Assembly: GCA_019873645.1 (NCBI GenBank)
Contig: JAIOAX010000004.1
Span: forward strand, 62,001 to 126,000
Length of the DNA: 64,000 nucleotides
Direction of reading: 5' to 3'
Source of the DNA: Chloroflexota bacterium
Lineage (GTDB): Bacteria; Chloroflexota; Anaerolineae; B4-G1; SLSP01
In this document: piece after piece, positions 50,568 through 59,452 of the stretch
Numbering within the stretch: position 1 is the first letter of the stretch
Layout of the letters: every line of letters begins with the position of its first letter
Translations under genes and position numbers: made by a program
The notes under the pieces: generated by a model
The model's database searches: none
What the model was told of the DNA's origin: nothing
Seen by the model: the letters and a program-made list of their open reading frames with translations, nothing else

Positions 50568-51841
50568 TTCAGCGTCAGCTCGATCACCGGCACTACAACA
50601 TTCGGCTGTTTGACCGGTAGTTCTAGCAGGAGAACATCCTCGCCGAGCTGCAACTGACGCACCGACCAGTCTTCGGGCTTCAACGTGACTTCGCTGCCGT
50701 CGTGCAGGAAGCGCGCGTAACTCACCTTGCCCGCCAGCCCTTTGAGCGGCAGATGCCTGAACGGCCAGGCGTAAATGTGGACGTAGACCTTGTTGTCTTT
50801 CTGGGTCAGGCGACAATCCTGTGGCGTGGGGAATTCGCTCTGCGTGCAACCGTAGATGGCTTCGCCATGCAATGCCATCCAGTCGCGGTAGACCGCCAGG
50901 GCCTCCAGCGCGCGCGGATCGAAGGTCCCCAACGAGGTCGGCCCGACGTTCATCAGTAAATTGCCGCCGCACGAGACGGTGTTGACCAGCAGGCGGATGA
51001 GCTGTCCGGCGTCTTTCCAGGTCATCTCGTCGCGGTGGTAGCCCCAACTTCCGCTGAAGGTATGGCAGGCTTCCCATACCACCGGTTCACCGTCCACCTT
51101 CACCCACTCCAGCGGCTGCACCTGCTCCGGCGTGTAGATGTCGGCCGCGATGGGCAAATCCAGGCGGTTATTGAGGATGATGGTCGGCTTCAATTCACGG
51201 ATCAAGGCATAGAGCTTTTCGCTTTCCCAATCATCACGGCCTTTCCCCGGCAACCCCTTGTATTCACTATTCGGGTAGGAAAAGTCGCACCACAGGATAT
51301 CGGGGTCAAAACGGGTGATCAACTCGCGCACTTGATTGCGCATGTACTCGGCGTAACGCTTCATGTCACGGCCTGCGTTGAGCTGGGCGACGTCGGGGTG
51401 ATTGCGCAGCGGATGAAAGATGTCAATCAGGAAATCGGGATGGTGCCAGTCAAGCAGCGAGTAGTAGAAACCCACCCGCAAGCCTTCGGCGCGGAATGCC
51501 TCGACAAACGGCGCGATCAGGTCTTTGCCGTAGGGTGTGTTGGTAACCTTGTAGTCGGTGTAGGCCGAGTCCCACAGACAGAAGCCTTCGTGATGCTTGG
51601 AGGTGAGCACGACATACTTCATCCCCGCCTCGCGTGCGACTTTGGCCCATTGGCGTGGATCGTACTGCGTCGGGTTAAAACGCTCGAAGTAGCGGTAGTA
51701 GTCCTCCGGCGCGATCTGCTCCTGCGATTGTACCCACTCGTGACGCGAAGGAAGCGCGTACAGTCCCCAGTGGATGAACATGCCAAAACGGTCGTGGACG
51801 AACCACGAAGTATCCCCTTGCGTTGGTTTGGGTTTTAACAT
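50564..51841 (-). CDS. Alpha-L-fucosidase, GH29
   Basis: The 425-residue enzyme hydrolyses alpha-L-fucosides. It has GMFIHWGLYALPSRHEW, VLTSKHHEGFCLWDS, the nucleophile region PDILWCDFSYP and NLLMNVGPTSLG, the GH29 signatures, and a C-terminal beta domain. No signal peptide is seen, so it probably acts on imported oligosaccharides. ATG 51841 follows GGAGA. The promoter at 52073-52100 gives a leader of about 225 bp. It is coupled to the aminotransferase gene. Confidence 0.9.
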   Translation of the reverse strand: MLKPKPTQGDTSWFVHDRFGMFIHWGLYALPSRHEWVQSQEQIAPEDYYRYFERFNPTQYDPRQWAKVAREAGMKYVVLTSKHHEGFCLWDSAYTDYKVTNTPYGKDLIAPFVEAFRAEGLRVGFYYSLLDWHHPDFLIDIFHPLRNHPDVAQLNAGRDMKRYAEYMRNQVRELITRFDPDILWCDFSYPNSEYKGLPGKGRDDWESEKLYALIRELKPTIILNNRLDLPIAADIYTPEQVQPLEWVKVDGEPVVWEACHTFSGSWGYHRDEMTWKDAGQLIRLLVNTVSCGGNLLMNVGPTSLGTFDPRALEALAVYRDWMALHGEAIYGCTQSEFPTPQDCRLTQKDNKVYVHIYAWPFRHLPLKGLAGKVSYARFLHDGSEVTLKPEDWSVRQLQLGEDVLLLELPVKQPNVVVPVIELTLK

Positions 51842-52116
51842 AGGTCTATCGTCTCCTTGAATACTTTGTATAGGCGTTACGCACTGCGCCATTTTCTGAC
51901 AGGGATTAACAGGGTTTTCAGGATTAAAGAAGGCCTTGTAGGAGCTTTTTCATCCTATCAATCCTGTCCAAAGAAACGCACCGCGCAACGACTGTTTGTA
52001 GATGTTGTGAACACACTTGAGCGAACAGATGTGCAACGCTCAACAACCGGCGAGCATACTTCAAACGACCAGATTATACTCTCGCCCCGAGCAAGTGCAA
52101 TACCAACTACTGTTGT
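51842..52116. other. Leader region of the fucosidase operon
   Basis: No gene is seen. It holds a GGGATTAACAGGGTTTTCAGGATT repeat near 51901-51925, an inverted repeat TTGAGCG (52017-52023) / CGCTCAA (52037-52043) usable as an operator, and the promoter. Confidence 0.5.
52073..52100 (-). promoter_or_regulatory. Fucosidase operon promoter
   Basis: Minus-strand TTGCAC (52100-52095), 16 bp, TATAAT (52078-52073). The spacer contains the palindrome CTCGGGGCGAG. Confidence 0.55.
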
Positions 52117-53499
52117 TTACTTTGGGAACCGCAAGATGCCGCCGTTTGGCTGCGGGATGTCGGGCCACGTCCGCCCCTCGCCGTTGAACTGCGGCAACCA
52201 GGGGGCCAGGGCGGCGAACATTTCGTCACACATCGCCCAGACTTCGGCGGGATTGCAGACGGCGCCGGTCAACGGGTCATGGAGCACGGCGAGTTTGACC
52301 AGCTCGCGGTTGCCCGTCAGGGCCGCCTCAACCGTCATCTCCTGCACGTTGATGCTCACGCGACACGTCGCCGCGCACGCCAGCGGCAATGCGCCCACCC
52401 ACGCCGGGCTAATGCCGTTGCCGTCCACGTAACAGGGCAATTCGACGGTGCAGCCGTAAGGCAGGTTGGTGATGAGGCCCGTATTCGCCACATTGAAGTG
52501 CCCGCGATACACTCGCCCGGTCTCCAATGATTCAATGATGTACGAGCCATGCTCGCTGCTGCGGTCGCCCAGACGGATCATGTCTACTTCGCCGCTCATA
52601 TATTTGGGATAGAGCCGTTCGTATTCGTTGCGGTTTTCGGTGCAGTGTCGCAGGTAGCCGCCGGTCTCGCCGTTGATCCAGCTATCCAGCGAAATCCAGT
52701 CCTTGATCTCGCCGGGCCGTTTGCGATACCACGGCACATATTCGCTCAGGTGGCCGTTGGATTCCGTCGAGTAATAGCCGAAACGCCGCAGGATGTCTAT
52801 GCGTACCTTCTCGGTCTGCGAATATACAGGATGCTTCTCAAAGGCTTCCAGCAGATAGGGCGTCATATCCTTGCCCTTGTGCGTCACCTGGATATACCAC
52901 GTCTGATGATTGATGCCCGCGCAGACGAAATCTACTTCCTCCGACGGCAGCCCTAACACTTCGGCAATCTGATGATGTCCGCCCTGGACGCCGTGACACA
53001 GCCCCACCACCGGCACGCCGCCCGCGCGCCGCACCGCCCAGGTGTTCATCGCCATAGGATTGGAGTAGTTGAGCAACAACGCGCCCGGCGCCACCTCACG
53101 CATATCTTTCGCAATGTCGAGGAGCACCGGGATCGTCCGCAGCGCGTAAAAGACGCCACCCGGACCGAGCGTGTCGCCCACGCACTGATCCACGCCGTAC
53201 TTTAGCGGGATTTCGATATCGTAGCGGAACGCTTCCAATCCGCCTACCCGCACCAGGCAGAAGACGTAATCTGCGCCGGCAATCGCCTCGCGCTGATTGA
53301 GCGTGGGGATGATCGTTGCCGGAACATCGCTGTCAGTAATCATCTTGCGACAGACGTTGGTGACCATCTCCAGATACGTCGGGTTGATATCCATAAAGCG
53401 GAATTCTGTATCCCGCAGTTCCGGCACGGCCAGGATGTCCATCACCAACCGCCGCGTAAACGTCAAACTTCCGGCGCCAATAATCGCAATTTTAACCAT
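52117..53499 (-). CDS. GH4 alpha-glycosidase (alpha-galactosidase/glucosidase-like)
   Basis: The 460-residue NAD+- and Mn2+-dependent GH4 enzyme hydrolyses glycosides by a redox mechanism. It has the Rossmann motif IGAGSLTFTRRLVMD, NYSNPMAMNTWAVR, the metal Cys in GLCHGVQGGH and the metal His in CAGINHQTW. The sequence is closest in feel to MelA/AglA alpha-galactosidases; specificity is unproven. AAGGAGGTC precedes the ATG. It is cytoplasmic. It lies upstream of the fucosidase gene on the same strand. Confidence 0.9.
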   Translation of the reverse strand: MVKIAIIGAGSLTFTRRLVMDILAVPELRDTEFRFMDINPTYLEMVTNVCRKMITDSDVPATIIPTLNQREAIAGADYVFCLVRVGGLEAFRYDIEIPLKYGVDQCVGDTLGPGGVFYALRTIPVLLDIAKDMREVAPGALLLNYSNPMAMNTWAVRRAGGVPVVGLCHGVQGGHHQIAEVLGLPSEEVDFVCAGINHQTWYIQVTHKGKDMTPYLLEAFEKHPVYSQTEKVRIDILRRFGYYSTESNGHLSEYVPWYRKRPGEIKDWISLDSWINGETGGYLRHCTENRNEYERLYPKYMSGEVDMIRLGDRSSEHGSYIIESLETGRVYRGHFNVANTGLITNLPYGCTVELPCYVDGNGISPAWVGALPLACAATCRVSINVQEMTVEAALTGNRELVKLAVLHDPLTGAVCNPAEVWAMCDEMFAALAPWLPQFNGEGRTWPDIPQPNGGILRFPK

Positions 53500-53521
53500 A
53501 GAATGACCTCCTTGAAGATAT

Positions 53522-53564
53522 GGATTAGGGATTGGGGATTAGGGATTGGGGATTGGGGATTGGG
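53522..53564 (-). repeat. Heptad tandem repeat (GGGGATT; coding strand CCCCAAT) in the GH4 leader
   Basis: Six 7-base steps immediately 5' of the GH4 ribosome site. The coding-strand word CCCCAAT resembles cyanobacterial STRR heptamers. Confidence 0.85.
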
Positions 53565-53582
53565 CTCCCCAGTTCCTACTCC

Positions 53583-54557
53583 TTAATCACTCATCCCCTG
53601 CCTCTGAAACAAAAACCGCTGCCACAGGTGCGCCAGGTTGCCCACGTCGGGGATGTAGGTATCGAGGTAGCGGAAGCCCCGGCCGGCCATAAAGGATTGC
53701 AAGGCAGCCGGCTTGTAAGCGCGGACGTTCAGCAATTCAATGGCCTCGCCGGGCGCGCAGTGGATCACGCCGCTGAAACACGGGAACGTCAATGCCTCAT
53801 GCAACCGGAAAGAGACAACGTAGCGCAGGGCGTCGGTGTCGGCTTCATAAAGCTCCTCGGCTATCAGCTCGCCGGCCGCCGGATCAATGCACAGCCGCTC
53901 CAGCAAGTTGATGAAAAACAGGCTGAGGTTCTGTGGCAGGCGTCTCAGCCGATTGCGCAACTGCGCGTTTTTATCGGGTGTCTCAAATTGGGGGACGACA
54001 TCCAAGTAGAGATAATGACCGGAAGGGACGATGCACGCCAACGCCGCGGCGATAACCGCTTGATCAAAGTTACCGAACGTGCCGCCGAGCATCGCGTACA
54101 CTTGCGTATCGTACCCCGCGAGATAGGGGCGCAGCTTGTCCACAAAATCGGAGTGCAGAATATCGGCCAGGACGAATTGCCTGGGGAAATGTTCATCGGC
54201 GAGGTTTTGTTGTGCCAACTTCAACATCGTCCGGGAGGAGTCCACGCCAAAGTAGGCGACGGGGATACCGGCAGCATGGGTAGCATGTAAAAGCGGCTTC
54301 TCCGGCCCGGCATTGCCGCATCCCAGGCTCACAAAGGCGATGCGCCGGGCCGCCGTCCAGAACGGTTGTCGGGCGAAGAACGCCCATTCATCGTCGGAGC
54401 ATATCTCTGCCAATTCTGCGCCACGATAGGTATAAAAGGTTTCCGCGCCCTCCATTGTATAAAAGAGATTTTGTCGTACTTTTTTGTGCTGTTGAAAGTC
54501 GGCCAGATAGTCGAACTCTAGCTCTGGCGCTTCTGCCAGAACGATGATTTCATCCAT
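53583..54557 (-). CDS. EgtD-like (Methyltransf_33) SAM-dependent methyltransferase
   Basis: The 324-residue protein has FVSLGCGNAGPEKPLL (AdoMet loop), GVDSSRTML and YAMLGGTFGNF, corresponding to EgtD motifs GSGxxxKT and GSTxGNF. EgtD trimethylates histidine for ergothioneine synthesis. No egtB partner is nearby, and the sequence differs enough that the substrate is unclear. The ATG at 54557 follows a heptad repeat; no strong ribosome site. Confidence 0.7.
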   Translation of the reverse strand: MDEIIVLAEAPELEFDYLADFQQHKKVRQNLFYTMEGAETFYTYRGAELAEICSDDEWAFFARQPFWTAARRIAFVSLGCGNAGPEKPLLHATHAAGIPVAYFGVDSSRTMLKLAQQNLADEHFPRQFVLADILHSDFVDKLRPYLAGYDTQVYAMLGGTFGNFDQAVIAAALACIVPSGHYLYLDVVPQFETPDKNAQLRNRLRRLPQNLSLFFINLLERLCIDPAAGELIAEELYEADTDALRYVVSFRLHEALTFPCFSGVIHCAPGEAIELLNVRAYKPAALQSFMAGRGFRYLDTYIPDVGNLAHLWQRFLFQRQGMSD

Positions 54558-54572
54558 GCATGCCTCTGATAG

Positions 54573-54608
54573 GGTAACCGATAATTGGTAACTGGTGATA
54601 GGTAAGGG
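54573..54608 (-). repeat. Heptad tandem repeat (GGTAACC / GGTGATA) in the methyltransferase leader
   Basis: Five 7-base steps (GGTAACC, GATAATT, GGTAACT, GGTGATA, GGTAAGG) directly upstream of the start codon. Confidence 0.75.
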
Positions 54609-54643
54609 GATTATAGCGTCAGATGCGCGAAAGCGAAAGTGAC

Positions 54644-54681
54644 AAAAAAGAATCCCGGCTCTTTCAGAAACCGGGATTCTT
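54644..54681 (-). terminator. Rho-independent terminator of lon
   Basis: AAGAATCCCGG (54648-54658) pairs with CCGGGATTCTT (54671-54681), followed by a U6 tract on the minus strand. Confidence 0.9.
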
Positions 54682-54686
54682 CATCT

Positions 54687-57362
54687 TTACTCACTTTCCA
54701 ACGGTGGCGGAGTTTCAGCTTCGGTCGTTGCAGCAGCAGTCGTAACCTGGGCTTCTGGCTCCGGCTCTTTGGGTTTCAAGGCGTGCTGCAACACCTCGTT
54801 GACGTCTTCCACCAGGATGAATTCCATCTCATTGCGAACTTTTTCGGGTAGATCATCCAGGTCTACATCATTTAGTTTGGGTAACAGGATACGCTTCAGC
54901 CCAGCACGGTGCGCCGCCATGACCTTCAGCTTCAGACCGCCGATAGGGAGCACCTGCCCCTGTAACGTGACCTCGCCGGTCATGCCCAGGTCGGGATATA
55001 CCGGACGCCCGGTCAGCAGGGAGACCAACGCGGTCACCATTGTGACGCCCGCAGAAGGCCCATCCTTCGGCACCGCACCGGCCGGGACATGCAGATGAAT
55101 CTGACCCTTACAACAGTTATCACCCAGCCCTAGCTCCTTCAGATGCGACTCCACATAGCTCAACGCAATGCGCGCCGACTCGCGCATCACGTCGCCCAGA
55201 TGGCCGGTGAGGATGAGGTTGCCGTCCTGACCGGGCATAGCAGCGGCCTCCACAAAGAGCACCTCGCCGCCGGTCGGCGTCCACGCCAGCCCCGTCGCCA
55301 CGCCGGGACGCTCGGTGCGCAACGCCGCCTCAAAGCGATACCGCGGCTTGCCCAGGTATTCGCGCACCTTTTCCGGTGTGATCTCGATCGGTTCGACGGG
55401 CGCAGTCACAACGGCTGTTTCGGCCTCCGATGCAGACGCTTCAGGCGGCGCAGGTGTCGAAACTTCGGAGCCTGCCTCGGGTGTCACGGCAACAACTGCC
55501 TCGGTTTCCACGGGGGCCGCCTCTGCCGCCATCTCAACATCGCCGGCCTCAGCTTCGCCCGGCGAGGCCATACGCCGTTCCTCTTTTGCTTCGGCCACCT
55601 GCGTCGCTACCTTGCGGCAGATCTTGCCGATTTCACGCTCCAACTGGCGCACGCCCGCCTCACGGGTGAAGTCACGGATGATGGCCCGGACGGCCGGTTC
55701 GGTGAACACAATCTCATCCGGCAGCAACCCGTTCATCTTGAGCTGGCGCGGGATGAGGTATTGGTGCGCGATGTGCAGTTTGTCGTACTCTGTGTATCCG
55801 TCAATCTCGATGATTTCCATGCGATCCAGCAGCGGCGCCGGAATGGTGGCCGTCGTGTTGCCGGTGCAGATGAACAGCACCTGGCTCAGGTCGAAGTCCA
55901 CATCGAGATAGTGATCCCGGAAGGCATGGTTCTGTTGCGGATCGAGAACTTCGAGCAACGCCGAAGACGGATCGCCGCGCCAGTCCGCGCCGATCTTGTC
56001 TACCTCGTCAAGCATAAAGACCGGGTTTTTGACGCCCGCGCGTTTGATGGCCTGCATAATGCGCCCTGGCATCGCACCGATGTAGGTGCGGCGGTGTCCG
56101 CGGATTTCGGCCTCGTCGTGCATGCCGCCCAGGCTCATCCGCGTGAACTTGCGCCCCAGCGCCCGCGCAATGGATTGCCCCAGCGAAGTTTTGCCCACGC
56201 CGGGCGGCCCTACGAGGGAAAGGATGGCCCCGGAACCTTCGACTTTGCGCCCTTGCAGGTCGGACTCGGCGGTTTCGTCAAACCCGCGTTCCTGACGCAG
56301 CTTGCGCACCGCCAGGAATTCCAGGATGCGCTCTTTGACATCCTCAAGATCGTAGTGATCCTCGTCGAGTACCGCGCGCGCGTCGGAAATCTCCAGATGA
56401 TCCTCGGTTGAGGTCTTCCAGGGCAAAGCCACCAGCCAATCAAGGTAGGTCTTGATGACCCAGTACTCGGCGGCCTGCGGCGGCATCTTTTCCAACCGCG
56501 CCAGCTCCCGTTCGGCCTCTTCTTTCGCTTCCTCGGTCATCCCACATTCGGCAATTTTCTGCCGATATTCTTCAACCTCGCGCCGGCCATCGTCGCCCTC
56601 GCCCAATTCCTTGCGGATGGCGTCCATCTGCTGGCGCAGGTAATACTCGCGCTGCGTTTTCTCGATTTCCTCTTTTGCCTTCTCCTGAATCTGCTGGCCG
56701 ATTTCGCGCACCTCTACTTCATGCGTCAGGACTTTGACCAGTAGCTCCATCTTTTGAGCCATACGGTCGGCTTCCAAAAGCTGTTGTGCCTCGGCCATGT
56801 CAATGCGCATATTCGACGCCAGCAGGTAGACCAGCAGCCGCGGATCCTCAAGTTGCTGGATGAAGCGGATGGCCTCTTCCGGGAACTGCGGAATCAATTC
56901 CGCCAGCCGTGCGGCGACGTCCAGCAAACTGCGCCGCAACGCCTCTTCGATGACCGAACCCTCAACAATATCGGGGGTCAGGCGCACGCGCGCCTTCAGG
57001 TACGGCTCTTCCGCCGTCCAGGCAACGACGCGGAAGCGCTCCAACCCCTGGATAAAAACCGTCAGCGTGCCATCGTCGGAGCGCATCACGCGATGGATGA
57101 TCGCCGCCGTCCCCACCTGATACACCTGCGAGGTCGCCGGCACCTCGACGGTCGGGTCCTTCATCGTCACCAGGCCAATGACGCGGTTGCTGCGATCTAC
57201 GTCTTCGATCAAGCGCACCGAGCGCGGTATGCCCACGGCGAGCGGCATCACGATATAAGGAAACGCCACGGTATTCCGCAGCGGAAGAATCGGCAGTTCT
57301 TCCGGGATCCGCCGGATTAAGTCGTCAATATTTTGCTCTTGCGTGTTAAACCAGGGTAACAT
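54687..57362 (-). CDS. lon: ATP-dependent protease Lon, with an inserted Ala/Glu/Pro-rich linker
   Basis: The 891-residue protease degrades misfolded and regulatory proteins. It has the LON substrate domain (LPILPLRNTVAFPYIVMPL), AAA+ Walker A GPPGVGKTS and MLDEVDKIG. The protease domain has catalytic Ser in KDGPSAGVTM and Lys in GGLKLKVMAAHRAG. Between them is a low-complexity insert rich in Ala, Glu, Val and Pro (EAAPVETEAVVAVTPEAG and similar, about 65 residues) plus a second acidic tail at the C-terminus. GGAGGG precedes ATG 57362. Confidence 0.95.
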   Translation of the reverse strand: MLPWFNTQEQNIDDLIRRIPEELPILPLRNTVAFPYIVMPLAVGIPRSVRLIEDVDRSNRVIGLVTMKDPTVEVPATSQVYQVGTAAIIHRVMRSDDGTLTVFIQGLERFRVVAWTAEEPYLKARVRLTPDIVEGSVIEEALRRSLLDVAARLAELIPQFPEEAIRFIQQLEDPRLLVYLLASNMRIDMAEAQQLLEADRMAQKMELLVKVLTHEVEVREIGQQIQEKAKEEIEKTQREYYLRQQMDAIRKELGEGDDGRREVEEYRQKIAECGMTEEAKEEAERELARLEKMPPQAAEYWVIKTYLDWLVALPWKTSTEDHLEISDARAVLDEDHYDLEDVKERILEFLAVRKLRQERGFDETAESDLQGRKVEGSGAILSLVGPPGVGKTSLGQSIARALGRKFTRMSLGGMHDEAEIRGHRRTYIGAMPGRIMQAIKRAGVKNPVFMLDEVDKIGADWRGDPSSALLEVLDPQQNHAFRDHYLDVDFDLSQVLFICTGNTTATIPAPLLDRMEIIEIDGYTEYDKLHIAHQYLIPRQLKMNGLLPDEIVFTEPAVRAIIRDFTREAGVRQLEREIGKICRKVATQVAEAKEERRMASPGEAEAGDVEMAAEAAPVETEAVVAVTPEAGSEVSTPAPPEASASEAETAVVTAPVEPIEITPEKVREYLGKPRYRFEAALRTERPGVATGLAWTPTGGEVLFVEAAAMPGQDGNLILTGHLGDVMRESARIALSYVESHLKELGLGDNCCKGQIHLHVPAGAVPKDGPSAGVTMVTALVSLLTGRPVYPDLGMTGEVTLQGQVLPIGGLKLKVMAAHRAGLKRILLPKLNDVDLDDLPEKVRNEMEFILVEDVNEVLQHALKPKEPEPEAQVTTAAATTEAETPPPLESE

Positions 57363-57400
57363 ATAGCCCTCCAGTTAAGATAAGTCCAAAATCCCTGTGT

Positions 57401-57420
57401 GGCGCGGTCAGAGACCGGCC
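57401..57420. repeat. Dispersed palindrome, copy 3 (lon leader)
   Basis: The complement of GGCCGGTCTCTGACCGCGCC lies about 40 bp upstream of lon. Confidence 0.65.
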
Positions 57421-57472
57421 ACAGTGTGCTCCCAAAGTTAAAATGCATCCTCATACTTCTCTAGCTTCGGTG

Positions 57473-57478
57473 ATTATA
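57473..57478 (-). promoter_or_regulatory. lon promoter -10 (extended)
   Basis: Minus-strand TGT-TATAAT; the -35 is weak. No CIRCE-like repeat seen. Confidence 0.4.
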
Positions 57479-57529
57479 ACATGATCGCATTAGAAATACA
57501 TCAGCAAAATGTAGGTAAATCGTATAAAA

Positions 57530-57557
57530 TTGCCGCCTGCGGTACGGCGGGTATAAT
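57530..57557 (+). promoter_or_regulatory. tatD promoter
   Basis: TTGCCG (57530-57535), 16 bp, TATAAT (57552-57557). The -10 ends 6 bp before the ATG, predicting a leaderless mRNA. Confidence 0.6.
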
Positions 57558-57563
57558 GTCTGT

Positions 57564-58385
57564 ATGCTGATTGACACGCATGCTCACCTGCACCACGCGC
57601 GCTTTGCGGATGATCTTGACGCAACGCTGGCGCGCGCAGCGCTGAATGGCGTCAAGGTGGTTATCATCCCCGGCAGCGCGCTGGAAGATAGCCGCGCTGC
57701 GGTGGCGCTGGCGGAACGGTATGCTGATACGCCTTGCGCGCTCTATGCCGCCGTTGGCATCCACCCTACAGAGGCGGATACACTGACCTCAGAAGCCCTG
57801 GTAGAATTGCGCGAGTTGGCGGCACATCCGCGCGTTGTCGCCATTGGGGAAATCGGGCTGGATTATTACTGGCCGCGCGTCGCCGAGCGCGGCTGGCCGT
57901 GCGCCGAGCCGCCGCAACAGCGGGCCGCGCTTGAGGCGCAATTGGCCCTGGCCGCCGAGCTGTCCCTGCCGGTCATCCTTCACGATCGCGACGCCCATGC
58001 GGATATGCTGGCTATGCTCCAAGATTGGACGCATCATCACGCGGAACGCACCGGCACGCTGCACGCCTATGCTGCCGGCCCGGCACTGCTGCCGGAGATG
58101 TTGTCGCTCAATCTCTATATCGGTATGGATGGACCGGTGACGTTTGAGAAAGCTACCGGGCTTCACGAAGTTGCCCAACAGGTCCCGTTGGAGCGGCTGT
58201 TGCTGGAGACCGACGCGCCGTACCTCACGCCGCATCCTTATCGCGGACGGCGCAATGAGCCGGCCTACCTCACTTACATTGCTGCGCGCATTGCGGCACT
58301 CAAAAACATAGGGGTAGAAACTGTCGCCGCAGCGACGACCGTCAATGCCGGCCGGCTGTTCCGACTGCATTTGCCAGAAGATTAG
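57564..58385 (+). CDS. tatD: TatD family metal-dependent hydrolase (DNase)
   Basis: The 273-residue TIM-barrel protein has the metal motifs of the family: IDTHAHLHHARF, GEIGLDYYWP, VILHDRDAHAD and LETDAPYLTPHPYRG. TatD proteins act as 3'-5' exonucleases or DNases in repair and DNA degradation. The ATG at 57564 is 6 bp after a TATAAT and lacks a ribosome site, so it may be translated leaderless. The polyprenyl synthase gene follows from its own promoter. Confidence 0.92.
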   Translation: MLIDTHAHLHHARFADDLDATLARAALNGVKVVIIPGSALEDSRAAVALAERYADTPCALYAAVGIHPTEADTLTSEALVELRELAAHPRVVAIGEIGLDYYWPRVAERGWPCAEPPQQRAALEAQLALAAELSLPVILHDRDAHADMLAMLQDWTHHHAERTGTLHAYAAGPALLPEMLSLNLYIGMDGPVTFEKATGLHEVAQQVPLERLLLETDAPYLTPHPYRGRRNEPAYLTYIAARIAALKNIGVETVAAATTVNAGRLFRLHLPED

Positions 58386-58434
58386 AAGATTTTTATTTTC
58401 TTAATCCGTTTAATCGGTACAACCCTGATGATTG

Positions 58435-58443
58435 TGGTATAAT
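58435..58443 (+). promoter_or_regulatory. Extended -10 promoter of the polyprenyl synthase gene
   Basis: TGG-TATAAT at 58435-58443; the -35 is poor, as allowed with an extended -10. The leader is about 25 bases. Confidence 0.5.
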
Positions 58444-58475
58444 ACCTGCGGAATTTATCATCGGCGCGAGAACCC

Positions 58476-59447
58476 ATGAAACCAAAGGGCATGCAATACA
58501 CCACCATACTGCAAGCTGAGCTGCACGCCGTCCACAGCACGATGCTTGAAATCCAGCAGCACCTTCCCCCCGCCATTGCGCCGGCGCTGGTCGCGCTCAT
58601 CCATAGCGGCGGCAAACGCCTCCGTCCGGCCCTCACATTGTTATCAGCCTATATGTTCGGCAGTGACATCCAGGCCACCATCCCCGTGGCGGCCGCTATC
58701 GAAATGCTGCATACCGCCACGCTCATCCACGATGATTTGATTGACAATGCCGCTCTGCGGCGTGGCACACCGACGCTCAATGCTACCTGGACGCCGGCGG
58801 CAACGGTCCTCTCCGGCGATGTAGCTTTCGCCTGGGCAGCGCAGTTAGCCACACGCAGCCAGAATCTGCGCCTGGTACAACGGTTCGCCGAAACGCTGGC
58901 GATCATCTGCAATGGTGAATTGCGTCAGATGTTTGCCGACCATGCCCAACTTCCTGACGAAACAGCCTACTATGAACGCATCTTTGCCAAAACCGCCTCG
59001 CTGTTTGCCTTGGCCGCCGAAAGCGGGGCGTTGCTGGCACACTGCGCCGAGGCCGACGTGCAACAGTTGCACACCTTCGGCAAGTTGCTCGGTGAAGCCT
59101 TTCAGATTGTGGATGATGTGCTCGATTTGATGGGTGACGAAGCTACGCTCGGCAAACCTGTGGGTAACGACCTGCGACAAGGCATCCTCACGTTACCGGT
59201 GTTGCGCTACAGTCAACAACATCCCGAAGATACACGCATCCGGGCTGTGCTATCTCCTCATCCCGATAAAATCCTCGTCGAAGCACTGATTGATGATCTG
59301 CGCCGTTCCGACGCCGCAGAGTGGGCCATGCAAGAGGCCCGTAAGCGCACCGACGCGGCCCGCGCGCTCCTGGGCGTTTATTCTGCAACGCCTTATCGCC
59401 AGGCTCTGGAAGAGATCGCCGCGTTCGCCGCGCAACGACAATACTAA
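58476..59447 (+). CDS. Polyprenyl diphosphate synthase
   Basis: The 323-residue trans-prenyltransferase joins isopentenyl diphosphate units to an allylic diphosphate, probably making the quinone side chain. It has the first Asp-rich motif LIHDDLIDNAALRRG (about 87-101), GGKRLRPAL and the second Asp-rich motif FQIVDDVLDLMGD (about 209-221) with TLGKPVGNDLRQGILTLP. The product length is not predictable here. The glycosyltransferase gene starts 5 bp after its stop. Confidence 0.9.
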   Translation: MKPKGMQYTTILQAELHAVHSTMLEIQQHLPPAIAPALVALIHSGGKRLRPALTLLSAYMFGSDIQATIPVAAAIEMLHTATLIHDDLIDNAALRRGTPTLNATWTPAATVLSGDVAFAWAAQLATRSQNLRLVQRFAETLAIICNGELRQMFADHAQLPDETAYYERIFAKTASLFALAAESGALLAHCAEADVQQLHTFGKLLGEAFQIVDDVLDLMGDEATLGKPVGNDLRQGILTLPVLRYSQQHPEDTRIRAVLSPHPDKILVEALIDDLRRSDAAEWAMQEARKRTDAARALLGVYSATPYRQALEEIAAFAAQRQY

Positions 59448-59452
59448 GCCTT

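Noticed and set aside
50568..51077. N-terminal extension of the aminotransferase frame
   Set aside because: It overlaps the fucosidase gene on the same strand in another frame; conserved sequence starts at the ATGA overlap at 50567.
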